A DNA stretch of 64,000 bases from Rehmannia glutinosa (Eukaryota > Streptophyta > Magnoliopsida > Lamiales > Orobanchaceae). This document shows, one piece after another, positions 21,243 to 32,686 of the stretch; within the stretch, counting starts at the first letter, position 1, and every line of letters begins with the position of its first letter. Below the pieces are notes generated by a model. The model saw only the letters and a list, made by a program, of their open reading frames with translations. It was not told the origin of the DNA and did no database searches. The stretch is taken from the NCBI GenBank assembly GCA_016081115.2, contig JABTTQ020001745.1, forward strand, positions 434,001-498,000. The letters run 5' to 3'. Made by a program: the position numbers and the translations under genes.

Positions 21243-22389
21243 TTTTTTTATGTGTACAATTTTTCCTAGAATATAGGATTCTCTCACTACTAAAATTTAT
21301 TGGGATTCAACTTTGGTTGGTAAAGGAAATTTGTCGCATAATTTTTATCGGGAATGATAATTTATTATTGAGTATTTTTATTAATCATACAAAACAACCT
21401 TGATACTCAAAATCCTGAAGCCATACCATAAAAACTCAAATCACTCTCACCTTTCAAATATGGGAAAAGGGGGAGACAAATAAAATACTAAAATAAACAG
21501 ATACAATAATCATAAAACATTATATTAAAACTCAATGAGCTGCGATTTTTGGTTAAATGAGTGACTGCTTGTACTTTCAAATAAGATTTGGACGATCCAC
21601 ACCAGACTCATTTCTGATATCCAGATCTACTAGAAACCGATTAAAAACTTTATTATGATATGCAGATCTACCAGAAACTGATTAAGAAATCCGAATAAAA
21701 CTCCAGAGAATATATCTACTAATATCTGAATAGATCTAAAAAAAGAAAGAAAAACAACGAAAAAAGGCAAATGAACTCATATAGGGGAGAAACCTACTCC
21801 CCCAGGGGAGAAATTGAAAGAGGAAGAATATGTTATAGAGCAATAAGAGGAGGAAAAGGGCGGCTAAGATTAATGGAAAAGGTTTTTGTTCAAGTGGTTA
21901 TTGTTAATACTCAAGTTACACAATGTTGATTAATCATCAGTAAGTATGATATACAAATTACAAATTATTAATCATATAAATAATACATACATAGGAAAAA
22001 AACTATGGTCAAAGTGAATATGAGACGCGGGGGTAGGAAAAATACAGGAGTACAACTAGTTCGTAATAAGAAAGAAATAAATGAAAGTCATTGTACATTT
22101 ATCGCGATTTAAATGGAAGTCATTGTACATTTATCGTGGTTTACATAGGGGCAATTCTTGAGGGTTGGGGTTGTTTCTCCAAGAACTAGTCACACTGGCG
22201 TAGCCACATGAGGACCATTGCAGTCGACGGACATCGCTAGATTTCAGAGTTGCTTTATTAAATTTGGGTTGGACCATATTGGAACTCAGAGTGACCCTGC
22301 TAAATTCATTGGACCACACTGAAAATTTAGCCTATAAAAAATTGAGTCAAAATTTGAAAGGCCAAAAGAATTAAGAATAACCTGCCCCA
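21243..22389. other. AT-rich intergenic DNA
   Basis: No gene. A small direct repeat (about 27 bp, containing 'gtcattgtacatttatcg') occurs at 22085 and 22112. Confidence 0.5.
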
Positions 22390-22759
22390 GTTAGGGGTGT
22401 AAAAAAAGCGATTTTTTTTTATTCGATTCGATATTCAAGTTCATATATTGACATTCGAATTCAAAAAATCGAATACGAATCCAAACAAGAATATTTATTC
22501 GGATTGCTCATTATGCGAATACGAATATGAATATCATTATATTCGAAATGGAGTTAAATTCAAGAAGAAGTTTGAGACTTGGCTCCACTTTTATCTTCTC
22601 CCATGGTTGAAATCCTTAGACATTTTTAGAACATTTGGTATTTTTGTAAATGTTGAATATATTTGATGGGAATTACTTACGTTGTTGAATTATTGCAATA
22701 GTATTAGGGTTGATATTGAAATTTTGAGCATAATTCGATATATAAATTGCATCCACATC
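22390..22759. other. End-like fragment of a hAT-type element
   Basis: Begins 'taggggtgtaaaaaaagcg', resembling hAT-type termini, followed by several 'attcgaat'-like motifs. No matching second end is visible. Confidence 0.35.
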
Positions 22760-23028
22760 CTTTTTTTTTTGTTTCTATCTATGCATGCCAAATGTTTGTT
22801 AAAATACCTCAATGAATTTTTTTACTTTTTTGCATGCCCTCCTTGGTTTAATTGATTGGAGTTCACTATTTATCATAATTGTATGATGCCTCTCTTATGG
22901 TCTTCACATGATATTGTGGTACTTTACCCCATTGATTGTTTCCATGTGTTAAGATTCTAGACTATTAAACTCATAACATATTTTTTTTCTTTTCTTAGGG
23001 AAATTGCACGTTTTTATGTTATATCCTT

Positions 23029-23067
<39 letters not shown>

Positions 23068-23775
23068 GTTTTTTTATACTAATGATATTTTTGATGATTT
23101 CAAAGGGGGAGAAAAATACAATGAGCTCAAAAGCTCAATGGTAAGATCAAATAGAGCTAGAAAAAGCTCACATTGGTAAAAAGGTTATTTGGATAAGCTA
23201 TAGCTTTTAAGTCATGGAGTATTGCCTTATTACTCTTGAATATGTTGAGCTTTGTGACTAATGATTTATTTTGACAGGGGGAACTTTTATGATCTTTAGC
23301 TTTTGAGCTATTTTGAAAAAGCTCAACCTCTAGCTTATAAATTTTTTAAGGTTTTGGCTTTTATGCATGTTGATAGGGGAGCTCTCAAAAGATGTTTTGT
23401 AAAACTTTGCTCCTTACATTCTTGTTTGTCTTATAATTTTTATCTTGAGAAGTGTTGCTTAAAATGGATAGATTATTTTGATCGGAAAAACTTGTTTCTT
23501 TTGAATTCGCTCTCAAAAATTATTTTGGGTTGAAATCACCAAAAAGGGGAGTTTGTTAGAACAAAGTTTTTTATTTGATTTTGATGATTTCATATAAAAG
23601 AGTTTTAAGCCAAAACAATATTTTTAAAAGTTGCAAAATACTTCAACTCATTTTACTCAATTTTTACTAAGTATTTGAAGTGTTTCTTGAACTCTATTTT
23701 TGACAAAAATCGGACAACAAAACTGTGAAGAGGGCAATCGGTCGATATAGTAGGGCAACTGTTCACCTTATCTTT
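22760..23775 (+). mobile_element. Copia element remnant: 3' non-coding region and start of 3' LTR
   Basis: This region shares its layout with 58920-59760: repeated GGGGGAG-type purine tracts ('caaagggggagaaa', 'gacagggggaa') among AGCTC-rich text, then a purine tract followed by an LTR-like start TGTTAGAACAAAG at about 23554, then 'ttttgatgattt' and 'aaaacaat'. It is an older relative of the copia element at 54-61 kb. No pol is left. A TA microsatellite occupies about 23030-23065. Confidence 0.55.
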
Positions 23776-24835
23776 AGCTTCACTGCAAGTGAACGGCGTA
23801 GTTAATATATAGGGTGAGCAAGATCGATCTCACAGAGACTAATAAATTAATGTACTAAGTATTAAAATTGTAATAACATTATTTTTATTTAGACGATCGA
23901 ATTGCGATGGTTGTTTTGTAAAACTAAGACAATATTTTATCATAAAAAGAACAAAGCAAGAGTTACAATTGAAAAGATCAAGTAGACGGATGGATTCCAA
24001 GGTTATGGTTTCAGTTAATCTCTCTCTTGTTATCCGATAAATCAAAACCAAAGTTATTATCTATCTTCCCTATAAGACGATCACAAAAGTAATTTATCCT
24101 CTCTCTCGAGACACAATAAATATGTAAATAAAAATACAATGGAGTAAGAAAACTCAGGGATATCGATGATCTCTCGATCAATCTCCAATCCTCAATCCTC
24201 AAGCGTGGATGCGACCTCGATCTTTCTCTCGATTCCTCCGGTAGAATGGTGCTCTTTCTCTGCTTTCTAGGGTAAAAGTAAGTGTGTCCTCTTCTGGGTC
24301 CGTCTCCTCTTTATTTATAAAATCCTGGGCCAAACCTAAGTCTAAACGCAACGAGACTCTGAAAATCCCGCACAGACGCACTGGTCGTGCCTATGCGCAT
24401 GACCAACTCGTGCGTTAAGTCGAAGCCTCATATTTTTTTAGGTCGACGCATGGGCCGTGCGTATAGGCACGACCAGCCCGTGCGTCAAGTCGAAGATTGA
24501 TTTCTGCTGCAAGGACCATGCACAGGCCGTGCCTATGAGCACGGGCATGGCGTGCATGTCCCTTTTTTGCTCGGTTCAACTCCATACTTTGCATAATTAC
24601 TCTATTCTTGATGGTCCTTTACTGCAATTCTCCGATTTGCCTCAAAAGTACTACAAACATCGTTAATTTCCTGAAAAACGAGCAAAGCGTAATATCTTTT
24701 CCATATTAAGAGAACACGACCCATTTTACTATGTTAATGCATGTTTATCAACCTATTATATCCAAAATCATGTCCAAAATACATGCAAAACTCACACTAA
24801 ATAACAACCGATACCTTTGTGTTTTAAAAATCAAA
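23776..24835 (-). mobile_element. Gypsy-type LTR inserted in the copia remnant
   Basis: Starts with text similar to the LTR at the right edge of the window ('actgcaagt', 'tagttta/taata') and contains the CGTGCCTA/GGCACGACC-rich block (24375-24555) seen in related LTRs. The copia LTR text (purine tract, 'gacagggagggcgaccg') resumes at about 24840. I infer a solo LTR, minus orientation; ends are approximate. Confidence 0.4.
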
Positions 24836-25120
24836 CTGAAATAGAGACATTTTGACAGGGAGGGCGACCGATCGCCATCTAGGGCGACCTGTGCCTGTAG
24901 GTTTGATAAATTTGGTTTTTTCTCTGTTTATGGGTCAAAAGGTCACTATCCATAGCAACCGGTTACTGTGGTACAACGACTGGCCGCTATAGACAGTGAC
25001 CGGTCACCCTCTATGCCATCATGTGTTAAAACTTTATTCAACGGTTTAAAATTTCAAATTTTAAATATAACGACCGGTTGCTATATACTTTTGACAGAAA
25101 ATTCTGTCCATTGCAACAAC
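24836..25120 (+). mobile_element. Continuation of the copia LTR remnant
   Basis: Contains 'ttgacaggg', repeated 'gaccggt' and 'ttgacagaaaattc', matching the central LTR text of the copia element at 59890-60120. It stops at the inverted RT fragment. Confidence 0.45.
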
Positions 25121-25345
25121 ACTTACCTTGAAAGGCATCTAAAGAGCTAAGTAGTTCGCACTCGAATGTGGTATCAACCAGCTGGTCAATCCGGGGGAGC
25201 AGGAACGGATCCTTTGGGCAAACCTTGTTCAAATTTGTAAAATCGATGCACATTCTCCACTTTTCATTTGGTTTAGGGACGCGCACCACATTAGTCAGCT
25301 ACTTTGGATACTGCACGAGTTTGATGTATTTTGCGTGTACAACCA
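25120..25345 (-). pseudogene. Inverted N-terminal segment of a gypsy reverse transcriptase
   Basis: The minus strand reads NVVRVPKPNEKWRMCIDF, then TNLNKVCPKDPFLLPRID and CELLSSLDAFQG, the canonical start of the Ty3/gypsy RT. The next RT segment (SFITEQGIYCYKV) follows at 25380, but on the plus strand. So the first part of the RT is head to head with the rest. There is also an in-frame stop before LTNVV. The copy is not functional. Confidence 0.8.
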
Positions 25346-25354
25346 AATACAATT

Positions 25355-25860
25355 GGCGGAAGAAAAGATCAAGAGAATATAGTTTCATAACCGAGCAGGG
25401 AATCTATTGCTACAAGGTCATTCCTTTGGCCTGATAAACCTAGGAGCAACTTACCATAGGTTGGTCAACTGCATGTTCAAAGATCAAATCGGTCAGAACA
25501 AGGAAATCTACATAGACGATATGATAGTAAGAAGCACCCAGGGGACTCAACACGCCGCAAACTTCGAAGAATGTTTTAACGTGCTGAACACCTACGGGAT
25601 GAAGTTAAACCCCACAAAGTGCACCTTCGGAGGGGGCATATTCTTGGGATACATGATCTTCGAACGAGGAATCAAGGCCAACCCAAAAAGATCAGTGCCA
25701 TCCTGAATATGCCAACGTCCGTTAATACAAAAGACGTGCAAACGTTGACCAGTTGCATGGCTGCATTGAGCCGCTTTATCTCCAAGTCCAATAATAAGGG
25801 CTTGCCATTTTTCAAATTGGTGTGTGAATAAGAAATTCGAGTGTACTCCAGAATGTTAAC
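25355..25860 (+). pseudogene. Gypsy reverse transcriptase, middle and C-terminal part
   Basis: Motifs in order are SFITEQGIYCYKV, GATYHRLVNCMF, the catalytic IYIDDMIV (YIDD at 25508-25519), NFEECFNVL and MKLNPTKCTFG with GIFLGYMI. A frame change near 25690 and a stop near 25830 interrupt it. It copied element RNA into DNA in an ancestral copy. Confidence 0.85.
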
Positions 25861-26030
25861 AAGCATTCAACAACTTGATGACATACTTGGCCTCACCTCA
25901 TCTTCTGACAAAGTCGAGAGAAGGAGGGACCCTATATCTGTACCTATCAATCTCTGAAGAAGCCCTCAATGACATTTTGGTCTAAGAGGAGATCATCATT
26001 TAGTATACTAAGTTAGCAAAGTCCACTCGG

Positions 26031-26609
26031 ATGCAGAAACTAAATAAGTTGGCCTTGGCCTTAGTCACTTATGCTAAAAAACTCATGCCTTACTTCCAAT
26101 CACACCCGATTATGGTCTTGACTAGTTATCCATTGAAGAAAGTGCTCACCAACCTCCCTGCCTCAGGAAGAATGGTGAAATGGGTAGTGGAGCTCATTCA
26201 ACATGGAATTAAATTCCAATCTAGGCCCGCCATCAAGGCCCAGGTTCTGGTCGATTTTCTGGTGGAGATGCAGGGAATGGGAATAAATGATCTACTTCTG
26301 GAGTGGAGACTATATGTGGATGGTTCATCCACCTCTTCCGGAAGTGGAACAGGGATAGCGCTGGAAAGCCCGCAGGGGGACCAACTCGAGTACGAAGTCA
26401 AATTCGAGTTTCCCACCTCCAACAACGAGTTGGAGTATGAAGCATTGTTGACAGGAGGAAAATTGGCCCTCACTGCCGGGGCCAAAAGGTTTGTCACGTT
26501 CAGTGATTCCCAACTCGTGGCCAGCCAAATGAACGAGACTTATGAGGCTAGGGAAGAGAAGATGATTAAGTACCTCACCGCCGTGAAGGAATTAATGAAC
26601 AGATTCTAG
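26031..26609 (+). pseudogene. Gypsy RNase H domain
   Basis: A 192-codon open segment contains the RNase H signature acids: YVDGSSTSSGSG (first Asp), NNELEYEALL (Glu) and TFSDSQLV (second Asp). The upstream part (KVLTNLPASGRMVKWVVEL) is the typical connector of Tat-type pol. Open on its own, but both neighbours are broken. Confidence 0.85.
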
Positions 26610-26989
26610 AAGTTTGTTGTAACGGAAATCTCTAGCAAGGAGAACGTGAAAGGCGACCAACTTGCCCACCTGGCCAGCTCAATGGCCGCCATCAACAATA
26701 GAGCTATCACACTCTTAGTGTCAAGCCACCAAAAACTAGAAGAACCTGAAGTTGAAGTGCTGAACACCATGTAGCAAACATCATCGTGGAAGGACAAAAT
26801 AGTTCATTACCTAGAACACGTAGTCATCCCGGACTCCCCCGCAGACGCCCAAAAGCTGAGAAATAGAGCATCCCACTTTGTGATGATAGATGGAGAATTG
26901 TACAAGATAGGTTTCTTCCAACCTTATTTGAAGTGCCTAGCTCCTGAGAAGCTCACTACATTCTTAGACAAATTCAGGAAAGAAGTTGC

Positions 26990-27710
26990 GGAACCTATTC
27001 TGGAGGAAGGGCACTAGCCACAAAGACCTTGAGGCAATGCTACTTCTGGCCAGCTCTCTTGAATGATGCCAAGACATTGGTGAGGCATTGCCGCCCGTGC
27101 CAAGAACACGAGACGATCACACATCTCCCTACCGAGGCACTGCAGTAGTTGGAAAGTCCTTGTCGCTTCGTACAGTAAGGGATGGATATAGTTGGACTTT
27201 TCCCAATAGCTCCGCCCAGAAGAAATTCCTGATCGTAGTAGTCGATTACTTCACCAAGTGAGTGGAAGCAGAGCCACTCACAAAGATATCATAAAATGAA
27301 GTTATCAACTTCATCTGAAAGAACATCATTTGCCGATTTTAAATTCCCCAGGCATTAGTATCTAACAACGAAACTCAGTTCCAAGGAGCCAAGCTAAGAC
27401 AATGGTGCTAGGAGAAAAAGATCAAACAATTCTTCACGTTAGTAGGGAACCTCCGAGCCAATGGACTAGAAGAATTGACCAATCATGGTATTCTTCACCA
27501 CATAAAAACAAGACTCCTGGCAACCAAAAAGAAATGGGCAGAAGAACTTTCCTCCGTATTATGGGCTTGTCGAACAATGCCCCAGACAACCATGGGTGAA
27601 TCTCCTTTCAGTCTAACCTATGGAGCCGAGGTGGTCATTCCTGTGGAAATAGGTGAACTAAGCCTAAGGGTGACGAGTGCGTTCCAGGGGAGAATAACAA
27701 CAACGTGAGA
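26990..27710 (+). pseudogene. Gypsy integrase remnant
   Basis: The zinc-binding segment reads LRQCYFWPALLNDA and HCRPCQEH. The core contains GMDIVG and VVDYFTK, then SNNETQF where the family has SDNG.QF, so the second catalytic Asp is replaced by Asn. The C-terminal part reads WAEELSSVLWACRTMPQTT and ESPFSLTYGAEVVIPVEIG. Several stop codons (for example after TEALQ and DYFTK) interrupt it. Confidence 0.8.
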
Positions 27711-28109
27711 GTCAATCTATACTTATTTGAAGAACGTAAAGAGAAGGCCTTCCCCAGGGCTGAAGTTTACAAAAAAGGGTGGCTAAAGCTTATAACTCGA
27801 GTGCACCCCCAAAGCATCTAAGTAGGAGACCTCATCCTACAGAAAGCTGAGGTCTCTGGACTGGTCGAAAAATTAGACCCCAACTGGGAAGGGACATACA
27901 AGGTCGTGGAATTGGTGAAACCAGGAGCCTAAAATCTACAACCCTTAGATGGAAAGAATGTTCCCCACACATAGAACATCGACAATCTGCGGAAGTTCTA
28001 TTCATAAAGATTCGCCAGCTCCGAAGGTAGTTTAGAATATATTATTTTTTTTTCTTGCATTTTTCTTTCATTACCACTCTTACTTGAGCAACGAACAATC
28101 AGTAAGAAA

Positions 28110-28640
28110 AGTTCGAGACACTTTGCAATGAACCTCATTCGGTGCTCCTTGAGGGAAATGGTCCCTCACAAAGGATCCTAATAAAATTTCCCTCATTCGG
28201 TGCTTCCGGAAGGAACGGGTCCCCGCACAAGGGATCATGATAAAAGTTACATCCTCCGACGCTCCCAGAGGGGAAAGGTCCCATCATAGGGATCCTAGTA
28301 AAATTTCTCTCATCCGGCGCTCTCGGAGGAGAAAGGTCCCATCATAGAGGATCCTAATAAAATTTCCCTCCTCCGGCACTCCCGAAGGGGACCCTAATAA
28401 AATTTCGCTCCTCCGGCGCTCCCAGAGATGAGGGATTCCCTAACACGGGTTCATGATAAATTTTTCCTCCTCCGGCACACCCGGTGGGGAGGGATCCTAA
28501 TAAACTTTCTCTCATTTGGTGCTCCTGGAGGGGAGGGGTCGCCTCACAAGGGATGTTAATAAAATTTTCCTCCTCCAACAATCACGGAAGAGAGGGGTCT
28601 CCTAATAAAGGAATCCTCATAAACATACACCACATAAATG
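28110..28640 (+). repeat. Tandem repeat TR1 of G1, unit about 55-65 bp
   Basis: Eight or so imperfect units of the form 'ctccggcgctcccggaggg..ggtccc..cacaagggatcctaataaaattt'. The same family occurs in G3 at 52285-52640. It lies between pol and the 3' LTR. Confidence 0.85.
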
Positions 28641-28744
28641 TGCAACAAAAAAAATCAAAAAATGCTAACACATGCACAAAAAAATACGCAAATTCAACAA
28701 TCCTTCATCCTGAATACGCGTGCAACATAAGGGACATTTGAAGC

Positions 28745-28835
28745 CAAGGCTCTGAAAGGGTGCCCCCAAGCTCTACAAGGGCGCCCCTAGTCCGGAAGGG
28801 CACCCCAGGCCTCCGCAAAGGCACATGCGACAACT
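28745..28835 (+). repeat. Tandem repeat TR2 of G1, unit about 28-30 bp
   Basis: Units of the type 'ctccggaagggcgcccc'. Longer relatives are at 52775-53030 (G3) and, inverted, 40780-40925 (G2). Confidence 0.7.
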
Positions 28836-29241
28836 CCGGAAAAACTAAGGCCTCTTTAAAGAGAAATGATCTATGTCCTTAAGAAATGCAAATAAACGAT
28901 GATACATCTCGAATGCTACAAAAAACGCTAACACGAGTAAAGAAAAACATGAACATGTGCGTAACAACGATACAAGAAAACATCATCTGGCCCCTCAGAG
29001 GTAATATGATATCTCTAGAAACAAGAGAAAAAATATCCCTTCTGGGGAACAACTTCTCTAAGAAGACATTATCCTCTTCAGTAGGTCAAACTCTTCACAG
29101 ATTACATATTCGCGTGACACTAAGCTTCTCCCGACTCCGCAGCTAAAACAAGACAAGATAAAGAATAAGACAAGCTAAACACGATACCATTCTAGCTCTC
29201 GCACTGATCCATGCTTCCACAGCACTGGAGTTGGGGGCTTA
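28836..29241 (+). other. G1 3' untranslated region up to the polypurine tract
   Basis: No coding content. Similar to 53100-53220 in G3 ('cctctcagaggcaat'). Ends in GAGTTGGGGGCTTA, the likely polypurine tract. Confidence 0.55.
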
Positions 29242-29273
29242 TGTTGGGGCAAAAATATCTTATTATTATTATT

Positions 29274-29313
<40 letters not shown>

Positions 29314-29677
29314 TTTATATCTCATTAATTGTTCATTAATTATTGGGCTACAAACAAAATAACCAGCCCCACACACCATTTTCTCCTACGTGGCTTATGA
29401 GGCCCGCTACCTAAGTATATAATGGTCACTCCATCTCATTTTTAAGTTAATTCACATAATTCACATTCAATACTTTCTTTAATGTTCTGTATTTTCTCTC
29501 ATTCACCGTGCTGACTTGAGTGTCGGAGGAGCCTCCCTGGGACAACTGTAGAGTCCGTCTTATGTTTGTTGGTGTTGCAGGCAAGTTTCCACCACCACAG
29601 ATTTCCAGTTCCGAAGAAAGAAGACATTGACCTTATCAGAAACCTTGACTTGGAGTGATGTGCTCGAGAAAGCAACA
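29242..29677 (+). repeat. G1 3' LTR
   Basis: Starts TGTTGGGGCAAAAA right after the purine tract and ends AAAGCAACA. The second half ('tgacttgagtgtcggagga', 'gggacaact', 'caggcaagttt') matches the reverse complement of the G2 LTRs. A (TAA)n run sits at 29272-29312. Confidence 0.75.
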
Positions 29678-30312
29678 TCATAATGTATCAATGTTTTAAA
29701 GTTGTATAGATTTATGATTTAGTTGGATTTACAAGTTTAATCTTTGTTATTAATTGTAAAGTTATTCTGTTGAATAAAATTGTTTATTTCTAAAAAAGAT
29801 TCTTTAAGATTTTCATATTACACAAATAAATTAGGAGAAGACAACTCGTCGAGAAAAAAAGGGAGAAAACAAAAATACGAAATACTGTCTTTTCGATATG
29901 AAATTTGACTTCCACCATAACTGTCCTTCGAAGTTAAATCAATATTTTTGGAATTTGATTGGATCTATGGGTTCGATTGATTCGACTGTAAATGATTCTT
30001 AACAGCTTCAAATAATCACTCTTGTGGTTCATCTGGTAAAACAATTATCATGTTTTTTTTTGAGGAAAAATTTATCATGTTTTTAAGCGGCCTAAAACTT
30101 TTGTTTTATCGATATGATTATTCAAATTTTGAACTTTGTTAGATATTTCTTTTTACTTTGTTAATTTTGATCATTTTCTTTATAATTGAGATAAATAAAA
30201 TAATAACATATTTATTATATTACATCTTAGATAAAATGATATAATTAATTTTTTTCATTATATTGATTGGACGACTGAAGATTGAACCAGTTAAATTGTT
30301 AATAGACATATA
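29678..30312. other. AT-rich intergenic DNA
   Basis: No gene or repeat recognised. Confidence 0.5.
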
Positions 30313-30386
30313 CACTACAAAAAAACTTATAGTTTGCCGACATGATTGACATAAATTATTTTGTCATTAAATTTTACAGCTACATA

Positions 30387-32281
30387 CACTACAAGAAAAT
30401 TGCGGATTAGCGACGGATCGTATCTGTCACTAATAACGACGAATCAACGACGGACTACCGATGGAATAAACCAAAATAATATAGAAATAGTTCAAAGGAA
30501 CATTAGCGACGGACGAAAGTCATCGCTAATGACGACGGATCAACGACGGAATAGTGACGGAATCAAATTAAAAAAATATTTTTTAATAAAATAGCGACGG
30601 AACTGACATCCGTCGCTAAAATTTGGAAAAAAATGGGAAAACATTGCGACGGATCTGAATGCCGTCATTAAATAATTTAATTTTTATCATGGTAGCGACG
30701 GATTTTAAATTCGTCGCCAAAAATTTAAATTTTTTATATATTTAGCGACGGATTTAGAGTCCGTCGCTAAAGAATTCAAAGTATTATCGATGTAGCGACA
30801 GAATGTATCCGTCGCTAAATAATTTAAATATATGATCCATTTGAAAGAAATGTATCTTGTTTCTCAAACTTTCTCTTAAACTGACCGATGTTTGGATTTC
30901 TATCCAATAATGCAAGGTTGAGATTCTATTTCTCTTGAGATCTTAAGATCTTAAAAATTAGGTTAGGGCTACTCTACTTTTCTTGAGAAGCTTATCAAAT
31001 CCTTAAGCATAATTTTTTGAGCAATATGCTATTTTCTTATCTTTTTGCAGGTTATTGATAGCTTGTGGATTGACAGATTAGAGCCCTCTCTTGTCGAGCA
31101 TTTTAGTTGTTGCCTTCCTCATTTTAAGGTGACATCTAAAATTTAATGTATGTATAAAGATACGTATTTATATATACTACATGTGTGTGTGTATATATGA
31201 AATAGATGGAGGAGGGGATGCATGTTAATATATTGTGTTGGTGGATGAAATTTGATTCATATTTATATGTTGGTTTCGAGGAGATGATGATAAATGTTAG
31301 TTAACATATTTTAGGAATGTTCTACAAATATTGGTTTGAATGATTTGTTAGAGGGTTGTTTAAGTTCGCGTATTAGTATGCATATGTATATCTTTGTTGT
31401 TTGATTTATATAGATCTCATGCATATGTGCTCAAATACCTTAGACCCGTTTGGAATTTAGCATCAAAAAATTTGTTTATTTTTAGGAAAATTATTGTCAA
31501 ATTTTACATAGTTTATATTATCTTGATATATTGCGCGTATTAATTAATTATATTTTTTGTTTGCAGAAGCACGATACGTGGGAGCGTCATGAGCGCATTC
31601 AGTTGCAGTTACAAGTATCGAAGTTGGTACGTATGTTGATGGAGTCGCGCCGCCATGGACATATGTCTCCTCTTTGACAGCCATGCACAAATTGGACAAA
31701 TTCTAGACATTTGTATTATATATTTTAGATTATATGTGGATGTATTGCGGATTTCTATGTCATGGTTTTTTTTGTAAAACATATATTATATTGGCGATTA
31801 TTGATTGATTATATAGTTTATGTAAATGGATTTTTGTATTTTGAGCGTGAATTATTTTAACAGGTTTTTAATTATAAAAAATAAAATAAAACATAAAATA
31901 ATATTATAAAAATAGCGACGAATATAATACGTCGCTATTTACTAAGTGTAAGACAAATTTAGCGACGGAAACTTCCGTCGCTAATATTAGAAACAAAATT
32001 AATTGACGCAATTTAGCGACGGATTATTCCGTCGCTAACTTTAGCAACGGATTCGTCTGTCGCTAATTCGTCGTCCATTATGTCGCTCCAATTCAAGATT
32101 GCCGACAGATTTTTAATATTTTAGCGACAAAGTTTCCGTCGCTATTTAGCGATGGATATTCTAAGCCGTCGCTAAAGAATTAACGACGAGTAAAATAAAG
32201 ACGGAAAACATCCGTCGCTAAATATTTTAGCGACGAATTTTATGGACTTATCCGTCGCTATTTTGCGATTTTCTTGTATTG
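30387..32281. mobile_element. Inner CACTA element nested in the outer one
   Basis: Left end CACTACAAGAAAATTGCGG, right end (reverse-complemented) CAATACAAGAAAATCGC, so the right CACTA has become CAATA. A 3-bp duplication ATA lies at 30384-30386 and 32282-32284. Both subterminal regions are packed with TTAGCGACGG and CCGTCGCTAA in both orientations (30400-30830 and 31910-32260), the classical CACTA subterminal repeat layout. It encodes no transposase. Confidence 0.93.
31051..31677 (+). pseudogene. Exon-like fragments inside the inner CACTA
   Basis: Two short open segments look like spliced exons. The first (about 31051-31128) follows a TTTTTGCAG acceptor and reads VIDSLWIDRLEPSLVEHF up to an AAG/GTGACA donor. 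The second (about 31567-31677) follows a TTTGCAG acceptor and reads KHDTWERHERIQLQLQVSKL, then ESRRHGHMSPL and a stop. I do not recognise the protein. They may be captured host-gene exons or the remains of a CACTA accessory gene. Confidence 0.4.
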
Positions 32282-32686
32282 ATACAAAGTACCGACAAAA
32301 TAAAAAATGTTATTTTTCCCGATTATATATCGACCAATTACTAATAAATCAACAACAAATTTAGAATTTACCGATAAAAATATTGTATGTATTTACCAAT
32401 AGTTTTAGATTTTGTTGGTAAGTATTTACCTACATTGATTTTACCTATAATTTACAATGATCTTAATAATTACCTACTGATTTTTCTGCAGGTAAATTGG
32501 TTTTTTATTGTAGTGATAAATCAGATTGATCATCAATTTCTTTATAAAAACATTAGTTATAACAAAAGTTTAGGTTGTTTTTGATACTACTAATCTACAA
32601 ATTTGGTAATGAAATGGTACCCAAGTAGGTAATAAGTATAACCCAACTCCTTTTAGTGATTTTGTTAAGTGTCCCATTATAATATA

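Larger units (their letters stand above)
25350..29677 (+). mobile_element. G1: Ty3/gypsy (Tat/Retand-like) element, 3' half
   Basis: From left to right: the second part of RT, RNase H, integrase, two kinds of tandem repeats, a purine tract and a 3' LTR. Gag, protease and 5' LTR are absent. The layout with tandem repeats between pol and the 3' LTR is known from Tat-lineage plant gypsy elements. Multiple stops and frame changes show it is old. Confidence 0.75.
30313..32515. mobile_element. Outer CACTA (En/Spm-type) element, non-autonomous
   Basis: Left end CACTACAAAAAAACTTATAG and right end (reverse-complemented) CACTACAATAAAAAACC, flanked by the 3-bp duplication ATA (30310-30312 and 32516-32518). 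Only about 310 bp belong to this element; the rest is a second CACTA inserted in it. Its own text has 'ccgac'/'accgataaa' and 'tttacctac' repeats and no ORF. Confidence 0.85.

Noticed and set aside
28110..28640. CRISPR-like repeat array
   Set aside because: Units are directly adjacent and imperfect with no unique spacers, and they lie in a plant gypsy element.
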